64,000 nt of DNA from JAJEFO01 sp022819605 (GTDB taxonomy: Bacteria > Pseudomonadota > Alphaproteobacteria > Rhodobacterales > Rhodobacteraceae): the NCBI GenBank assembly GCA_965221545.1, contig OZ244901.1, positions 558,001-622,000 on the forward strand, written 5' to 3'. Below the pieces are notes generated by a model that was given only the letters and a program-made list of their open reading frames with translations, ran no database searches and was not told where the DNA came from. A program made the position numbers and the translations under genes. Shown here piece by piece: positions 25,068-34,536 of this stretch. Within the stretch, counting starts at the first letter, position 1, and each line of letters opens with the position of its first letter.

Positions 25068-27172
25068 CGGCCGATGTGCCGCCACCGCTTGCGGATGCCC
25101 AGCTCATGCGGGACTGGATCGCAATCTCACCGGAAGGCAACGTGGCCTTTCTTTCGGGGCGAGTCGAGCTGGGGCAGGGCAGCTCCACGGCGCTGCTGAT
25201 GATGGCGGCTGATGAACTGGGCGTCTTGCCTGATGCCATCACTCTTGAAACCGCCCGCACCGACCTCACGCCGAACGAGGGTCTCACCGCCGGGAGCATG
25301 TCGATCACGCTCGGAGGTCAGGCACTTCGCTGGGCGGCATCGGCGCTTTTGGTTCAGATGCTCGACGCCGCAAGCGAGCGGCTTGCCTGCTCTCCGCTGG
25401 AGCTGCGAGTCGAGGATGGCGATGTCCTGAGAAATGACGTGTCGACAGGCCTGAAATTGCTGGACTTCGCGTCTGCCGCCGATCTGTCGTGCCGGGTCGC
25501 CGATCTGGCAAGACCTAAAGACGCAGGAGACCGCTGGAAGACCTTTCGGGACATTCCGCGAATGGATTTGAAGGAACGCATGGTCGGCACGCCTTTCGTC
25601 CACGACATGACCGCACCAGACATGCTCCACGGTGCGCCCGTGCACCCGCCGAGCATGCAATCGGCACTGGTTTCGCTTGACCTTGAATCGCTCAAGGCTC
25701 GCCCCGATGTGGTCGACGTTGTTCACGACGGTTCCTTTGTCGGCGTCGTTGCCGATACGCCGCTCGCCGCAGCGCGCGCCGCCGAATGGGCACAGAAGCG
25801 CGGCACTTGGGAGACAAAGCTTGTTGAAGCGGGCGATCCGGTCGAATTCATTGCCAGCTCGATGGCAGATGCCGAAACCATCGTCGACACCGGCAACGTC
25901 AACCGCAACATCGGCAATTGGTACGAGACAACCGTGACTCGTCCCTACATTTTCCACGGTTCGATCGGGCCTGCCGCTGCCGTTGCGCTCTGGGAAGGCG
26001 ACGAGGCAACGGTCTGGACCCACAGCCAAGGCGTGTTCCAGCTTCGCAAGGCGATTTCCATGGCGCTCAAGCTGGAAGAGAAGAGAATTCGCGCAATTCA
26101 CTGCCCAGGCGCCGGTTGCTATGGTCACAACGGAGCCGACGACGTGGCGTTCGATGCAGTGCTCATGGCGCGTGCCGTGCCGGGTCGGCAGGTCAAGGTC
26201 GTCTGGTCGCGTCGTGACGAGTTCCACGCAGCGCCGATGGGTGCCGCCATGGCAACCAAGGTCCGCGCTCTACTTGGTCCGGACAACAATCTCACGGCAC
26301 TTGATATCATGGTGAACTCGGCACCCCACACGAATCGTCCAGGGGCGGGAGGCACGCCCAATCTGCGCGCCGCAGCATACCTGGCGAATCCGATCCATCC
26401 CGCGCGTTCTACTGACGTCCCCTTGGTTCGGGGAGGCGGTGCCAGTCGAAACGCGGTGCCGACCTACAAGGCAGGCGACGTTCGCGTGCAGAGGCGCCTT
26501 GTTCACGACCTGCCCTACCGTTCGTCCTCTCTTCGGTCGCTCGGCGCTTTCAACAACGTCATTGCCATCGAGAGCCTGATGGATGACATCGCCCTTGATA
26601 TCGGTGTGCCGCCCTTGGATTTCCGCCTGCAGCACATCGACGACCAACGCTCGCGGGACGTCCTCGAACGAATTGATGCCGAAACCCGGAGGGTACGTGA
26701 GGTTCCACTGCCAGAGAGTGGAGGTTGGGGACTGGGTTTTGCACGCTACAAGGGCACTGGGGGCTACTGTGCCGTCATGGTGCGCGTTGAGGTGGATGGA
26801 GATGTGCGCGTGACGGACGCCTTTGCCGTTGCGGATGTCGGCGAAGCCGTCAGTCCCGACGGGGTCAGGAACCAGATCGAGGGCGGCATGTTGCAGTCGA
26901 TCAGCTGGACCCTGAAGGAGGCCGTGCCGGTTGATGGAACTTCGACCACCGCAGGATCGTGGGCGGACTATCCAATTCTGAAATTCAGCGAAGCTCCGCG
27001 TTTATCGATTGCACTGATCGAACGCGCCGATGCGTTGCCGCTGGGCGCAGGGGAAATTTCGCAGGGACCGACGGGCGCTGCCGTATGCAATGCAGTCAGG
27101 GCGGCATTGGGCATTCGGGTGCGTAATCTGCCGATTACCCGCGATGCGATCATTGCGGCGGTGAACGAATGA
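25064..27172 (+). CDS. Molybdenum hydroxylase large subunit (molybdopterin-binding, isoquinoline 1-oxidoreductase beta-like)
   Basis: This 702-residue subunit should bind the molybdopterin cytosine dinucleotide cofactor and hydroxylate or oxidise a heterocycle or aldehyde. It has the aldehyde-oxidase pattern SGRVELGQGSSTALLMMAADEL, then PNEGLTAGSMSI, the GCYGHNGADDVAFDA segment, and the C-terminal GAGEISQGPTGAAVCNAVRAALG that holds the active-site Glu. It belongs to the compact group of about 700 residues in which segments are reordered relative to xanthine dehydrogenase, so no signal peptide or FAD domain is expected. It overlaps the small-subunit gene by four bases. Confidence 0.9.
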   Translation: MTADVPPPLADAQLMRDWIAISPEGNVAFLSGRVELGQGSSTALLMMAADELGVLPDAITLETARTDLTPNEGLTAGSMSITLGGQALRWAASALLVQMLDAASERLACSPLELRVEDGDVLRNDVSTGLKLLDFASAADLSCRVADLARPKDAGDRWKTFRDIPRMDLKERMVGTPFVHDMTAPDMLHGAPVHPPSMQSALVSLDLESLKARPDVVDVVHDGSFVGVVADTPLAAARAAEWAQKRGTWETKLVEAGDPVEFIASSMADAETIVDTGNVNRNIGNWYETTVTRPYIFHGSIGPAAAVALWEGDEATVWTHSQGVFQLRKAISMALKLEEKRIRAIHCPGAGCYGHNGADDVAFDAVLMARAVPGRQVKVVWSRRDEFHAAPMGAAMATKVRALLGPDNNLTALDIMVNSAPHTNRPGAGGTPNLRAAAYLANPIHPARSTDVPLVRGGGASRNAVPTYKAGDVRVQRRLVHDLPYRSSSLRSLGAFNNVIAIESLMDDIALDIGVPPLDFRLQHIDDQRSRDVLERIDAETRRVREVPLPESGGWGLGFARYKGTGGYCAVMVRVEVDGDVRVTDAFAVADVGEAVSPDGVRNQIEGGMLQSISWTLKEAVPVDGTSTTAGSWADYPILKFSEAPRLSIALIERADALPLGAGEISQGPTGAAVCNAVRAALGIRVRNLPITRDAIIAAVNE

Positions 27173-27340
27173 GGCATGCAATTTGATGGCAGCGAGCGGC
27201 AGAAGGACCTCTTCACCGACCGGAACTCAGTGGCGGCAATGCGGACCAACTTCCAGTGGTTGAAAGCTTCGGCGTTCGCCAAGAATCAGTGCGGGTCGCC
27301 GGGCAGACGCATTCGCGTTCAATTGGTCGGCCTCTGACTT

Positions 27341-27874
27341 TCAATTGGTCGAGGTTTCGCGCGCCAACTGAACCGCAACTGCGATTGGCAGAAACATCCG
27401 CATGCGTACACTCGCGATGGGTTGGAAGCCGTAGCTCTCGTAGAGCGCCTTGCGTCGGGCCGCTTTCTCCGTGTCACCGCAATCGAGAACGTCCAACATG
27501 AAGACCGAGATCCCGATCTGGTCCGCTGCGGAGACGATCCGTCGCAATGCGTCGACGAGAAGATCACCACCATAACTCGATCCGCGGTAGCGTTTGTCAC
27601 GACCGATCATGGAGATGTAGGCGGCGGGGATAGAGCCGTGGGAAGGCCTCGTTCTGGCGTGTTTCTTTGGTGGCTCTTCGAAGTGAACAACATGAGCATT
27701 GAGAGCGCAGAAGCCAATGACATCGTTATCGCCCTTGGTCATGACCATCAGGCGGACATTTCCTGCTTTGTGTAGCTTGTTTGCCGCCTTCTTGAAGCAG
27801 TTGTCGACCAACTCTACGCCGCAGGAAAAGCCCGAGCGATCATGCCTTTCCGGATCAAGCGGCTTGATCGTGAG
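27341..27874 (-). pseudogene. GNAT-type acetyltransferase toxin of a DUF1778/GNAT toxin-antitoxin pair (start codon lost)
   Basis: The similarity starts near LTIKPLDPERHDRSGF and continues FSCGVELVDNCFKKAANK, IPAAYISMIGRDKRYRG and YESYGFQPI, ending with a GNAT C-terminal strand. GNAT toxins of this kind acetylate charged tRNA and are held in check by the DUF1778 antitoxin encoded just upstream. The frame has no ATG, GTG or TTG between the upstream in-frame stop (27905-27907) and the first similarity; the first usable start, TTG 27811, removes about 21 conserved residues. With the antitoxin also frameshifted, the pair looks dead. Confidence 0.7.
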
Positions 27875-27893
27875 TCGGCGCTCTCTGCATTGC

Positions 27894-28146
27894 TCAAGGC
27901 GCGGTCAGACGCGCCTTGTGGCGTTCAAAAGCTTCGCGCAGTCGATCCGTTGGTGGCGGTGGATTGTCCAGCGCATCAAAAAAGGCGACATGATCCGCAG
28001 GAGAAAGGACTGTCGTTTCACGAGCACGGATGACATCCTGCTGCCTTGTAGGGCGCACTCATGGTAAAGGCCGAGTCGCCTAAACCGGAGAGGATCGCAG
28101 CCTGTTGAATGGCGGCCTTCACACGCGGTTTGGTGCGAAGGCTCAT
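27894..28146 (-). pseudogene. DUF1778-family antitoxin, frameshifted
   Basis: ATG 28146 opens with SLRTKPRVKAAIQQAAILSG, the ribbon-helix-helix-like start of DUF1778 antitoxins, and runs to APYKAA. Then the frame shifts by one base near 28037-28048 and the protein continues in the next frame as QDVIRARETTVLSPADH, then VAFFDALDNPPPPTDRLREA, ending at TGA 27894. The second half matches the toxin-neutralising tail of the family (LS..D...F..AL.NPP.P...L). Unshifted translation stops at TGA 28018. The toxin remnant follows directly. Confidence 0.75.
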
Positions 28147-28222
28147 CCTCTTCGAACTGCGCTCGTCAAGAACTTGTGCTGTGTTTTCGAAACAACGCAT
28201 CAGACGTTCCTTTCATCGCAGA

Positions 28223-28249
28223 GCATGTACGCCGATTGGTTGTACATGC
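28223..28249. promoter_or_regulatory. Palindromic operator candidate upstream of the toxin-antitoxin remnant
   Basis: GCATGTAC (28223-28230) and GTACATGC (28242-28249) form a perfect inverted repeat with an 11-base spacer, about 80 bases upstream of the antitoxin start. DUF1778/GNAT pairs are autoregulated through such palindromes, so this is a likely relic operator. Confidence 0.5.
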
Positions 28250-28746
28250 CAAGAGACCGATGGTTGCCGTGCTAGTGTTCAGCGGCGGTACGGGCAGGAA
28301 GCGGGAGGTTGCTGCACCCGCAGACAGCGTCAAGACGAGGGGTGAAGCGATCACAGAGTTACTTCCTGGCCCAAGCCGGACCCGCGGCGTTCCCACGCTA
28401 CTGGCTGTTCGATGGATTGCGCATTGGCATCGGTCATGAATTGACCTTGCGGGTTCCGAGACCGTGTTGCCCTTGTCTTCCGTCCATCCGGATCGGCCAT
28501 GGGGAAGTTGTCCCCTCGGCTTCCGGAAGTTGCGGTGGAGCGGTGGATGTCCCCGCTCCATGCGTGTTGCCTGCGGTGCCGGTGGCAAAGGAACTCGGTC
28601 TGACGGGGTCGTATTCCTGGCTTGCGGACGGGAAATTGCGGACTTGGGTCACTCGCTGCGCTGCCGCCCGTGCCGTAGATTTGGCGAGAAATCCGGACCC
28701 ATCGAGTCAATAAAGACGACAACTCGATGGTCGTGCGGCGGATGGA
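28250..28746. other. Region without supported genes between the toxin-antitoxin remnant and the CocE gene
   Basis: Several overlapping open frames of 70-140 codons occur on both strands, none with a start signal or domain that I recognise. A plus-strand stretch (ACGREIADLGHSLRCRPC) has a cysteine-rich look and could be a gene relic. Together with the broken genes to its left, this looks like a decayed accessory patch. Confidence 0.4.
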
Positions 28747-30801
28747 TCAGGGCACCGAATGCCCGGTGCAATGCAGACCGGAAGGAAGATCCGCACGTGT
28801 CGCACTTTTCTGAGGTCGGGCCCCGTGACCGTACTTCCATGAGCGCTCGGTCATGGTGTCGTCGTTCCAGCTAGCGACAAGCTTCAACGCAACGGACAGG
28901 CAGTCAGGGTCGGTGCGGCCGAACAAGTTGCTTTCGATGCGTGCAGTCCCGTCTGGTCGTTCGATTTCGTAGACGACCGAAACGGAACACCTCAGAATGG
29001 CATGGTTCTCGGCTGAAATTGTGCATTTCATCTCGGTCGTCGACGAGAAACTCAAGCCAAGTTCCGGGAACCGGGTCGTTGACCAAGGCTGTCGCCAAAG
29101 ATGGAAGCTCTCTCCTTCGGCAGTCTCACCAGTCTCACGGCAAAGCGGACCGTCGGAATGACTTGCCCAGGAAGGTTTGGGAGGCAAGCTGCATGCCTGT
29201 GGCAATTGTTCCGCTGGCGAGATGTCTGAGGGGCAGGTCAGGACAAGTCGCGCGTCGGTCGTGTCGACTTGCATTGACGCCTGACATGGCGTCGGCCAGA
29301 CCAGCGGCCAGTACGAAGCTGCAATGCACAGACGAATTCGATTCCCTTTCGAGAATCGATAGGCGGTTGAGGGAAAGCGCATATGCAAGCGCGAGGATTG
29401 GCCCGGGGCAAATTTCGCGTCGCCGTCCAAGGTGTCGTTGCGTTGAAGGTTGAAGACTTGCCGCGTGACGAGATTCGATCGTCCGTATGGATCGACCTCG
29501 CACAGGCGGCACGCCAGTTGCGCGTGTGCCATGTCCCGCACAATGTCGCAGTGAAACTCCGCATGCCCCACGAGGAGAACATCCGTCTCCAGGGGTTCGG
29601 TGTCGAAGCAGAGTGCGCGCGCGTCGTCGGGAGACTGATCGAGCGGCAAGCCGCCGACACGCCCGAAATACCCGGTATCTCCGGCGCAGGCTCCATGCTG
29701 CAGGTCGGATGGCACCGAGAAGCTTGTGCCTTGCCCGGCTTGCCACGAGAGCCCTGCTTCCCCCGGGAAGAGAACAGTTTCCGTCGCATCCGCACTGTCG
29801 GCGTCAGTGGACACCCATCGCCCCGCCCTCGTTACGATTCGGTCCACCGGAACGTCGAAGGCACGCTGCCAGAGGCGCAGGCGAGGCCAACTCGGCATGG
29901 GTGCGTCTTTCAGCCAGTGATCCCACCATGCCAGCGCGACGTCCTGAAAGTTCATGGCCGGTCCCGGCTCTCCGTGATCGGGATAGTGGTGTCCCCAAGG
30001 CCCGACGATGCCGTAGCAGAGATCGGGCCGCGCCTCGACGAGACCGATCACGGAACTGGAATACCTGTCTGCCCAACCACCGATCGCAAGGATCGGGCAG
30101 GACAGATCATCCGTGCTGAACTTCACCGACCCGCGCCGCCAATAGGATCCGCGCGTCTGGTGATCGATCCATGCAGAAAGCGGAAAGCTCAGCCCCGCCA
30201 GCCTCTCGCGCCACATTTCCATCCAGCCGGGACCGACTGTCGCAGCGTCCGGTGGTGCGGCGAGGATCGCTGGCAGCGTGGCACCCCATTCGAAGCCGTC
30301 GGTCAAGAGGCAACCGCCCATCCAGTGAATGTCGTCCTCGAAACGGTCAGTGGTCGCGCAATTCGCGATCACGGCCTTCAACGCGGGTGGGGCCTTGATT
30401 GCGGCCTGCATGCTGGCAGTGCCGCCCCACGAGGTTCCGAACATTCCAACGTTACCGTTGCACCAAGGTTGTGCGACAATCCAGTCGATCACGTGTCGGG
30501 CGTCAGCCAGCTCTTCATCTGAATACATGTCGGGCATATGGCCCTCGCTATCGCCCGATCCGCGCATGTCCACGCGAAGGCATGCATAGCCGTGGGACGC
30601 GAAGTGAGGGTGGTTCCGTTCGTCCCGGGCACGGACCATGTCCCGCTTGCGGTAGGGGATGTATTCGAGGATCGCGGGGACTGTTCCTGCATTGCGTGGC
30701 AGCCAAATCCGCGCCGCAAGCCGCACTCCGCCAGGCATTGGAATCCACTGGTGCTCGACTTCGTCGAATTCAAAAACCTGACTGCCGAGATTTGCCGTCA
30801 T
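28747..30801 (-). CDS. CocE/NonD-family hydrolase 1 (X-Pro dipeptidyl-peptidase S15 type)
   Basis: This 684-residue protein has the CocE/NonD layout: an alpha/beta hydrolase domain, a helical cap and a C-terminal jelly-roll. The catalytic Ser is in GMFGTSWGGTASM, the Asp in IGGWADRYSSS and the His in GPWGHHYPDHGEPGP. The opening HQWIPMPGGVRLAARIWLP and YRKRDMVRARDE are shared with the paralogues at 35609 and 37637. Family members hydrolyse esters or amides such as cocaine, cephalosporin side chains or X-Pro peptides. No signal peptide is seen. It is divergent from dppA, from which 423 bases separate it. Confidence 0.9.
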   Translation of the reverse strand: MTANLGSQVFEFDEVEHQWIPMPGGVRLAARIWLPRNAGTVPAILEYIPYRKRDMVRARDERNHPHFASHGYACLRVDMRGSGDSEGHMPDMYSDEELADARHVIDWIVAQPWCNGNVGMFGTSWGGTASMQAAIKAPPALKAVIANCATTDRFEDDIHWMGGCLLTDGFEWGATLPAILAAPPDAATVGPGWMEMWRERLAGLSFPLSAWIDHQTRGSYWRRGSVKFSTDDLSCPILAIGGWADRYSSSVIGLVEARPDLCYGIVGPWGHHYPDHGEPGPAMNFQDVALAWWDHWLKDAPMPSWPRLRLWQRAFDVPVDRIVTRAGRWVSTDADSADATETVLFPGEAGLSWQAGQGTSFSVPSDLQHGACAGDTGYFGRVGGLPLDQSPDDARALCFDTEPLETDVLLVGHAEFHCDIVRDMAHAQLACRLCEVDPYGRSNLVTRQVFNLQRNDTLDGDAKFAPGQSSRLHMRFPSTAYRFSKGNRIRLCIAASYWPLVWPTPCQASMQVDTTDARLVLTCPSDISPAEQLPQACSLPPKPSWASHSDGPLCRETGETAEGESFHLWRQPWSTTRFPELGLSFSSTTEMKCTISAENHAILRCSVSVVYEIERPDGTARIESNLFGRTDPDCLSVALKLVASWNDDTMTERSWKYGHGARPQKSATRADLPSGLHCTGHSVP

Positions 30802-31224
30802 TCCTGATCCGCACGAGAACTTCGGACTCAGAGATTATTAGTCAAGCCCAAGGGAGCAAGGGAGAGTCTCAAGAAATGTCTTGTGACAACGCGAAACTGT
30901 GCGAGAATTCAAGACGCGACTCGTTCGGCACTTGGGGGGAAACCAATTGAGTGACGCAACTGGAATCTCAGATTTGGGCGATTCGAACTACATAAAGGTT
31001 CCCGAATTGCCCGTGCTTGGAGATGCGCCATGTGGGCGTGTTCCGGAAGGCCGTCATCCTAGTTGTGCAAGTAATCTTCATCGAATGCGACGCCCCTTTG
31101 CCGACGTGATCCACGCTTCAGCGCAAGTGCAAGATACCAGATCGACCTGGTCGTTTACCGGCCAGTCCGGTCCAGTACGGCACATCCGCTTCACTCGAAA
31201 GTACAATGCATCAGGGAGTAGACC
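30802..31224. other. Divergent promoter region between CocE hydrolase 1 and dppA
   Basis: This holds the start regions of two divergent genes. An open frame at 30899-31228 on the plus strand has noncoding composition. GGGAG at about 31214-31218 is the ribosome binding site of dppA. No clear operator was found. Confidence 0.5.
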
Positions 31225-32784
31225 ATGAAGAAAGTGTTATTGGGCGATGTTTCCCGCCGATCATTCTTTGCCGCGCTGGGCGCTTTTGGCGCAGCGGCAA
31301 TGGTGGCACCAAGAGCGGCACTGAGCCAGGATGGCAAAGTCCTGACGTTGCGGTCCTATTCGGACTTGCAAGTGCTTGACCCGGCGTTCCGCCTGTCCTT
31401 GCCGGAAGACGACATCATCCGCTCGATCTTTGCACCACTGGTGACACCGCAAGCAGGTGACACCTGGGGATGGAAGCCGATCGCCGTGGACTCGATCGAA
31501 CAACTCGACGATGTGACCGTCGCGTTCAGGCTGAAGGACAACATTGGCTTCACCGACGGCTATGGCCAGATGACGGCCGAGGACGTGAAATTCTCGATCG
31601 AGCGGATTGCTGATCCGGCCATGGAAAGCCCGTATGCGGGAGATTGGGATGCCCTGAAGGAGGTCGAGGTCAAGGACAAGCTGTCTGGCCTCATCCACTT
31701 GACGAACAAGTTCGTGCCGCTTTGGAGCACGACGCTTCCGACGTCGGCGTCCTGCATTCTTTCCAAGAAGGCCATGGAAGAACTGGGCGACAAGATCACC
31801 ACGAAACCTGTAGCCCAGTCCGGCCAGTATCTCCTTGCGGAGTGGCAGCCCAAGCAGAAGACGATTCTGAGGCGCAATCCCGACTGGGCGCATGAGCCGG
31901 GCGGATTCGACGAAATCCAGATCATCCCGATCGAAGATCCGGCCACTGCCGAGCGCGGCTTTGAGGCAGGCGATCTGGATTACACCTGGACCTCGGTGTC
32001 CTCCCTGCCAAGACTCAAGGAGAACCCGCCCGAGGGTTCAGTGGTGTTGGAGAAGCCGTCGCTCGCTTATGTCTGGCTGGGAATCAACCAGGATGCCGAG
32101 CCCTTTACCAACCTCAACATCCGCCGGGCGGTGCAGCATGCCATTGACCGCCAGACCGTTGTGGACGCAGCCTATTTTGGTGCCGCCGCCGTAGGAAACG
32201 GCATCCTCGCCCCGGGCCTGCCCGGATCCCGCGACAGCGTGACTTACGACTATGATCCGGACCGGGCGCGCGAGCTTCTGGCGCAGGAAGGTGCGACAGA
32301 TCTCAATGTCACGCTGGACATCCTCAACCAGTCCGAACGCCTGGCGGCTGCGCAGGTGATCCAGGCAAATCTTGCCGACGTCGGTATCAACTGCGAAATC
32401 AAGCAGAATGACAGCGGCACCTTCTGGACGCTCGGCTCCAAGGACGGTGACTACTACCTGAAGCTGCAACTGGTCCTCAGCCGCTTCTCGATGCAGCCCG
32501 ACCCGTCATGGGCGACGGTCTGGTTCACGCCGGAGCAGGTTGGCGTGTGGAACTGGGAGCGGTTTGACAACGCAGAGTACAAGGCGCTGCATGACCAGGG
32601 TCTCGTTGAGAGCGATTTGGCGAAGCGGGACGAGATCTACAAGAAGATGCAAGGGATCATGGACGAGAGCGGTTGCTACGTCTTCCTGACCCATGAGGTG
32701 GTCGGCGCGATTCATCGCGACACGATCAAGCCGGGGCTGAAGCCGAACGGGGAGTCGCTCTTCTCCGAATTCATGCCTGCCTAA
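31225..32784 (+). CDS. Peptide-type ABC transporter substrate-binding protein (DppA/OppA family 5), Tat-exported
   Basis: This 519-residue binding protein has a twin-arginine signal (SRRSFF at residues 10-15, then a hydrophobic stretch ending APRAALSQ). The family 5 fold follows: LRSYSDLQVLDPAF, VAFRLKDNIGFTDG, MTAEDVKFSIERI, RRNPDWAHEPGGFDEI and FTNLNIRRAVQHAIDRQTVV. Ligands in this family range from peptides to opines, sugars and glycosides. It lies 7 kb from its probable permeases, dppB-C-D-F, and in the opposite direction; no other family 5 system is in the window. A terminator-like hairpin follows. Confidence 0.9.
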   Translation: MKKVLLGDVSRRSFFAALGAFGAAAMVAPRAALSQDGKVLTLRSYSDLQVLDPAFRLSLPEDDIIRSIFAPLVTPQAGDTWGWKPIAVDSIEQLDDVTVAFRLKDNIGFTDGYGQMTAEDVKFSIERIADPAMESPYAGDWDALKEVEVKDKLSGLIHLTNKFVPLWSTTLPTSASCILSKKAMEELGDKITTKPVAQSGQYLLAEWQPKQKTILRRNPDWAHEPGGFDEIQIIPIEDPATAERGFEAGDLDYTWTSVSSLPRLKENPPEGSVVLEKPSLAYVWLGINQDAEPFTNLNIRRAVQHAIDRQTVVDAAYFGAAAVGNGILAPGLPGSRDSVTYDYDPDRARELLAQEGATDLNVTLDILNQSERLAAAQVIQANLADVGINCEIKQNDSGTFWTLGSKDGDYYLKLQLVLSRFSMQPDPSWATVWFTPEQVGVWNWERFDNAEYKALHDQGLVESDLAKRDEIYKKMQGIMDESGCYVFLTHEVVGAIHRDTIKPGLKPNGESLFSEFMPA

Positions 32785-32793
32785 GCTCAAATT

Positions 32794-32817
32794 GGGCGGT
32801 CCGGTGTCGGGCCGCCC
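32794..32817 (+). terminator. Hairpin after dppA
   Basis: GGGCGGTCCG (32794-32803) pairs with CGGGCCGCCC (32808-32817), ten base pairs with one G-T pair and a GTGT loop, ten bases after the dppA stop. There is no long T-run, so termination may need Rho. As dppA is not followed by a gene in the same direction, a terminator is the simplest reading. Confidence 0.6.
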
Positions 32818-33030
32818 ACACTTCCAGAGCAAGACTCAAGTGCCGGTTTTCTGAAATCTCCTGCACTTGGAAGTGGGGGATTTGCGGGGATCGAGTGATC
32901 TCTTCCAATTCGCGCTTGCCGGGGAGCCCAGCAGCCTTGCCCCACGCGCTGCAAGGGCTTGTCTTTCCGCCAACTTTCGGCGTCCCCGCCGCAGATCAGG
33001 GCTCTCCTCTGCACCAGGTTCGCCCCAAAA

Positions 33031-34227
33031 CTATATCAGTTTCTTCTCACGAAATTCCGCGATCTCCTCGGCCGAAAAGCCTGCGGCTTGCAGAATCTCG
33101 TCCGTATCGTGCCCCATGGGAGGGCAGGCGCGCGCCGCGGCATCATCACCGGTGCGAATCGGGGAGCGCAACATCTGGAATTCCTCGCCACCTACAAGAG
33201 CCATTGTTTCAATCACTCCGTCCGTCTTCAGACTTGTATCCCGCAGGGCGGTGCGTGGGGTTCGTATCGGCGCAACCGGGACGCGCCCCTGAAGCTTGCG
33301 CAACCACTCATCGCTCGTTGCGGCCGACAATGCCTCGTCCAGGATAGCTGTGAGTTCGTCCCGTCGATTGAGCCGATTTGCAAAGGACGCGAACTGCGGA
33401 TCTTGGGCAAGATCCGGACGTCCGACGGCATCACACAGTTGCGGCCAGAATTTCTCCTTGTTGCACATCACGTAGATCCATCCGTCCAATGTGCGATAGA
33501 GCTGGCAGGGCACCAGCGAGACATGGGCCGAACGTGGCACACGTACCGGATCATAACCTGAATTCAGCGCCCAGGTGTTGAGATAGCTCAAATTGTAGAG
33601 GGCGGTGTCATAGAGATTCACGTCGATGTCACGGCCTCGGCCAGTTGATCGTGCGGACAGGACGCCAGCCACGAGACCCAAGGCCGTGTAGGTCCCCGCC
33701 ATGAAGTCCACGACTGACATCCCGACCCGAGTCGGGGGTGATTCAGGTTCGCCCGTGACATGAAAGTAGCCGGTCTCGGCCTGCATCAGGTAGTCATAGC
33801 CGGGCCAGTCGCGTCTCGGACCCTCGCGGCCATAGCCAGAGCAGTGGGCGCAGACGATGGCGGGATTGGCCGATTTCAGGGCGTCATATGTCAGTCCTAG
33901 CTTTTTCGGGACATCTCCGCGAAGGTTGTTCGCTACCGCATCCGCGCCAGCGACCAGCCGCTTGAAGATCTGTTGTCCTTCGGGATGGCTAAGATCAAGC
34001 GTCAGGCTCTTCTTGTTCCGGTTGATTGACTGGAAGAAGAGGCTGCTGTCATCGCCTTTGGCCCCTTCGACGAAGTAGGGGCCGAGCGCACGTGCGTAGT
34101 CGCCGCCGGACTGTCGGTTTTCAACCTTGATCAGTTCCGCACCGAGGTCGGCTAGGTGCTGGGTGCCGAAGGGGCCGGCACCGTATTGCTCGACGGCGAG
34201 CACGCGCATTCCTTCAAGCGGCGGCAC
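33031..34227 (-). CDS. CaiB/BaiF-family CoA-transferase
   Basis: This 398-residue class III CoA-transferase should move CoA between carboxylic acids. Motifs include the start PLEGMRVLAVEQYGAGPFGTQHLADLGAELIKVE, NRNKKSLTLDLSHPEGQ, GYGREGPRRDWPGYDYLMQAETG and the catalytic Asp region RVGMSVVDFMAGTYTALG. The end PIRTGDDAAARACPPMGHDTDEIL is typical. It sits between dppA and the tRNA gene, on the strand opposite to dppA. It could activate an acid freed by the CocE hydrolases, but it is not in their operon. Confidence 0.92.
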   Translation of the reverse strand: MPPLEGMRVLAVEQYGAGPFGTQHLADLGAELIKVENRQSGGDYARALGPYFVEGAKGDDSSLFFQSINRNKKSLTLDLSHPEGQQIFKRLVAGADAVANNLRGDVPKKLGLTYDALKSANPAIVCAHCSGYGREGPRRDWPGYDYLMQAETGYFHVTGEPESPPTRVGMSVVDFMAGTYTALGLVAGVLSARSTGRGRDIDVNLYDTALYNLSYLNTWALNSGYDPVRVPRSAHVSLVPCQLYRTLDGWIYVMCNKEKFWPQLCDAVGRPDLAQDPQFASFANRLNRRDELTAILDEALSAATSDEWLRKLQGRVPVAPIRTPRTALRDTSLKTDGVIETMALVGGEEFQMLRSPIRTGDDAAARACPPMGHDTDEILQAAGFSAEEIAEFREKKLI

Positions 34228-34461
34228 TATGTCAACCCATCCCCATGCGGACAGAGTCGATTGCGGAGTGCCCGCGTTTCGTTCCAGCGGGAGGGCGGAT
34301 CATGGCAATTTTCGAATTCAGCTGATGCATCCGAGTCGTGATTTCGGGACGTGCGGTCCGGCACTTTCGCCAAAGATCCCGGCCGGGACGCACTCACCGA
34401 AAGGGCCGCAATACGAAAACGCATCCCAAGCAATTCAGGATGCGCCCTCCATCGAGTCTTT

Positions 34462-34536
34462 TGGAGCGGGCGATGAGATTCGAACTCACGACCCTTACCT
34501 TGGCAAGGTAATGCTCTACCCCTGAGCTACGCCCGC
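34462..34536 (-). tRNA. tRNA-Gly (GCC)
   Basis: The minus strand folds into a complete cloverleaf: acceptor GCGGGCG/CGCCCGC, D-arm TAGCTCAGGGGTAGAGCA, anticodon stem ACCTT/AAGGT with loop containing GCC, T-arm with GTTCGAATC, discriminator T and an encoded CCA. The anticodon reads GGC and GGT glycine codons. It is isolated between the CoA-transferase and hydrolase genes. Glycine tRNA 3' ends are known integration sites, but I found no second copy of its 3' end in the window. Confidence 0.95.

Noticed and set aside
28309..28713. Plus-strand 134-codon frame left of CocE hydrolase 1
   Set aside because: Starts without a ribosome binding site and has no family likeness; other frames there look equally open.
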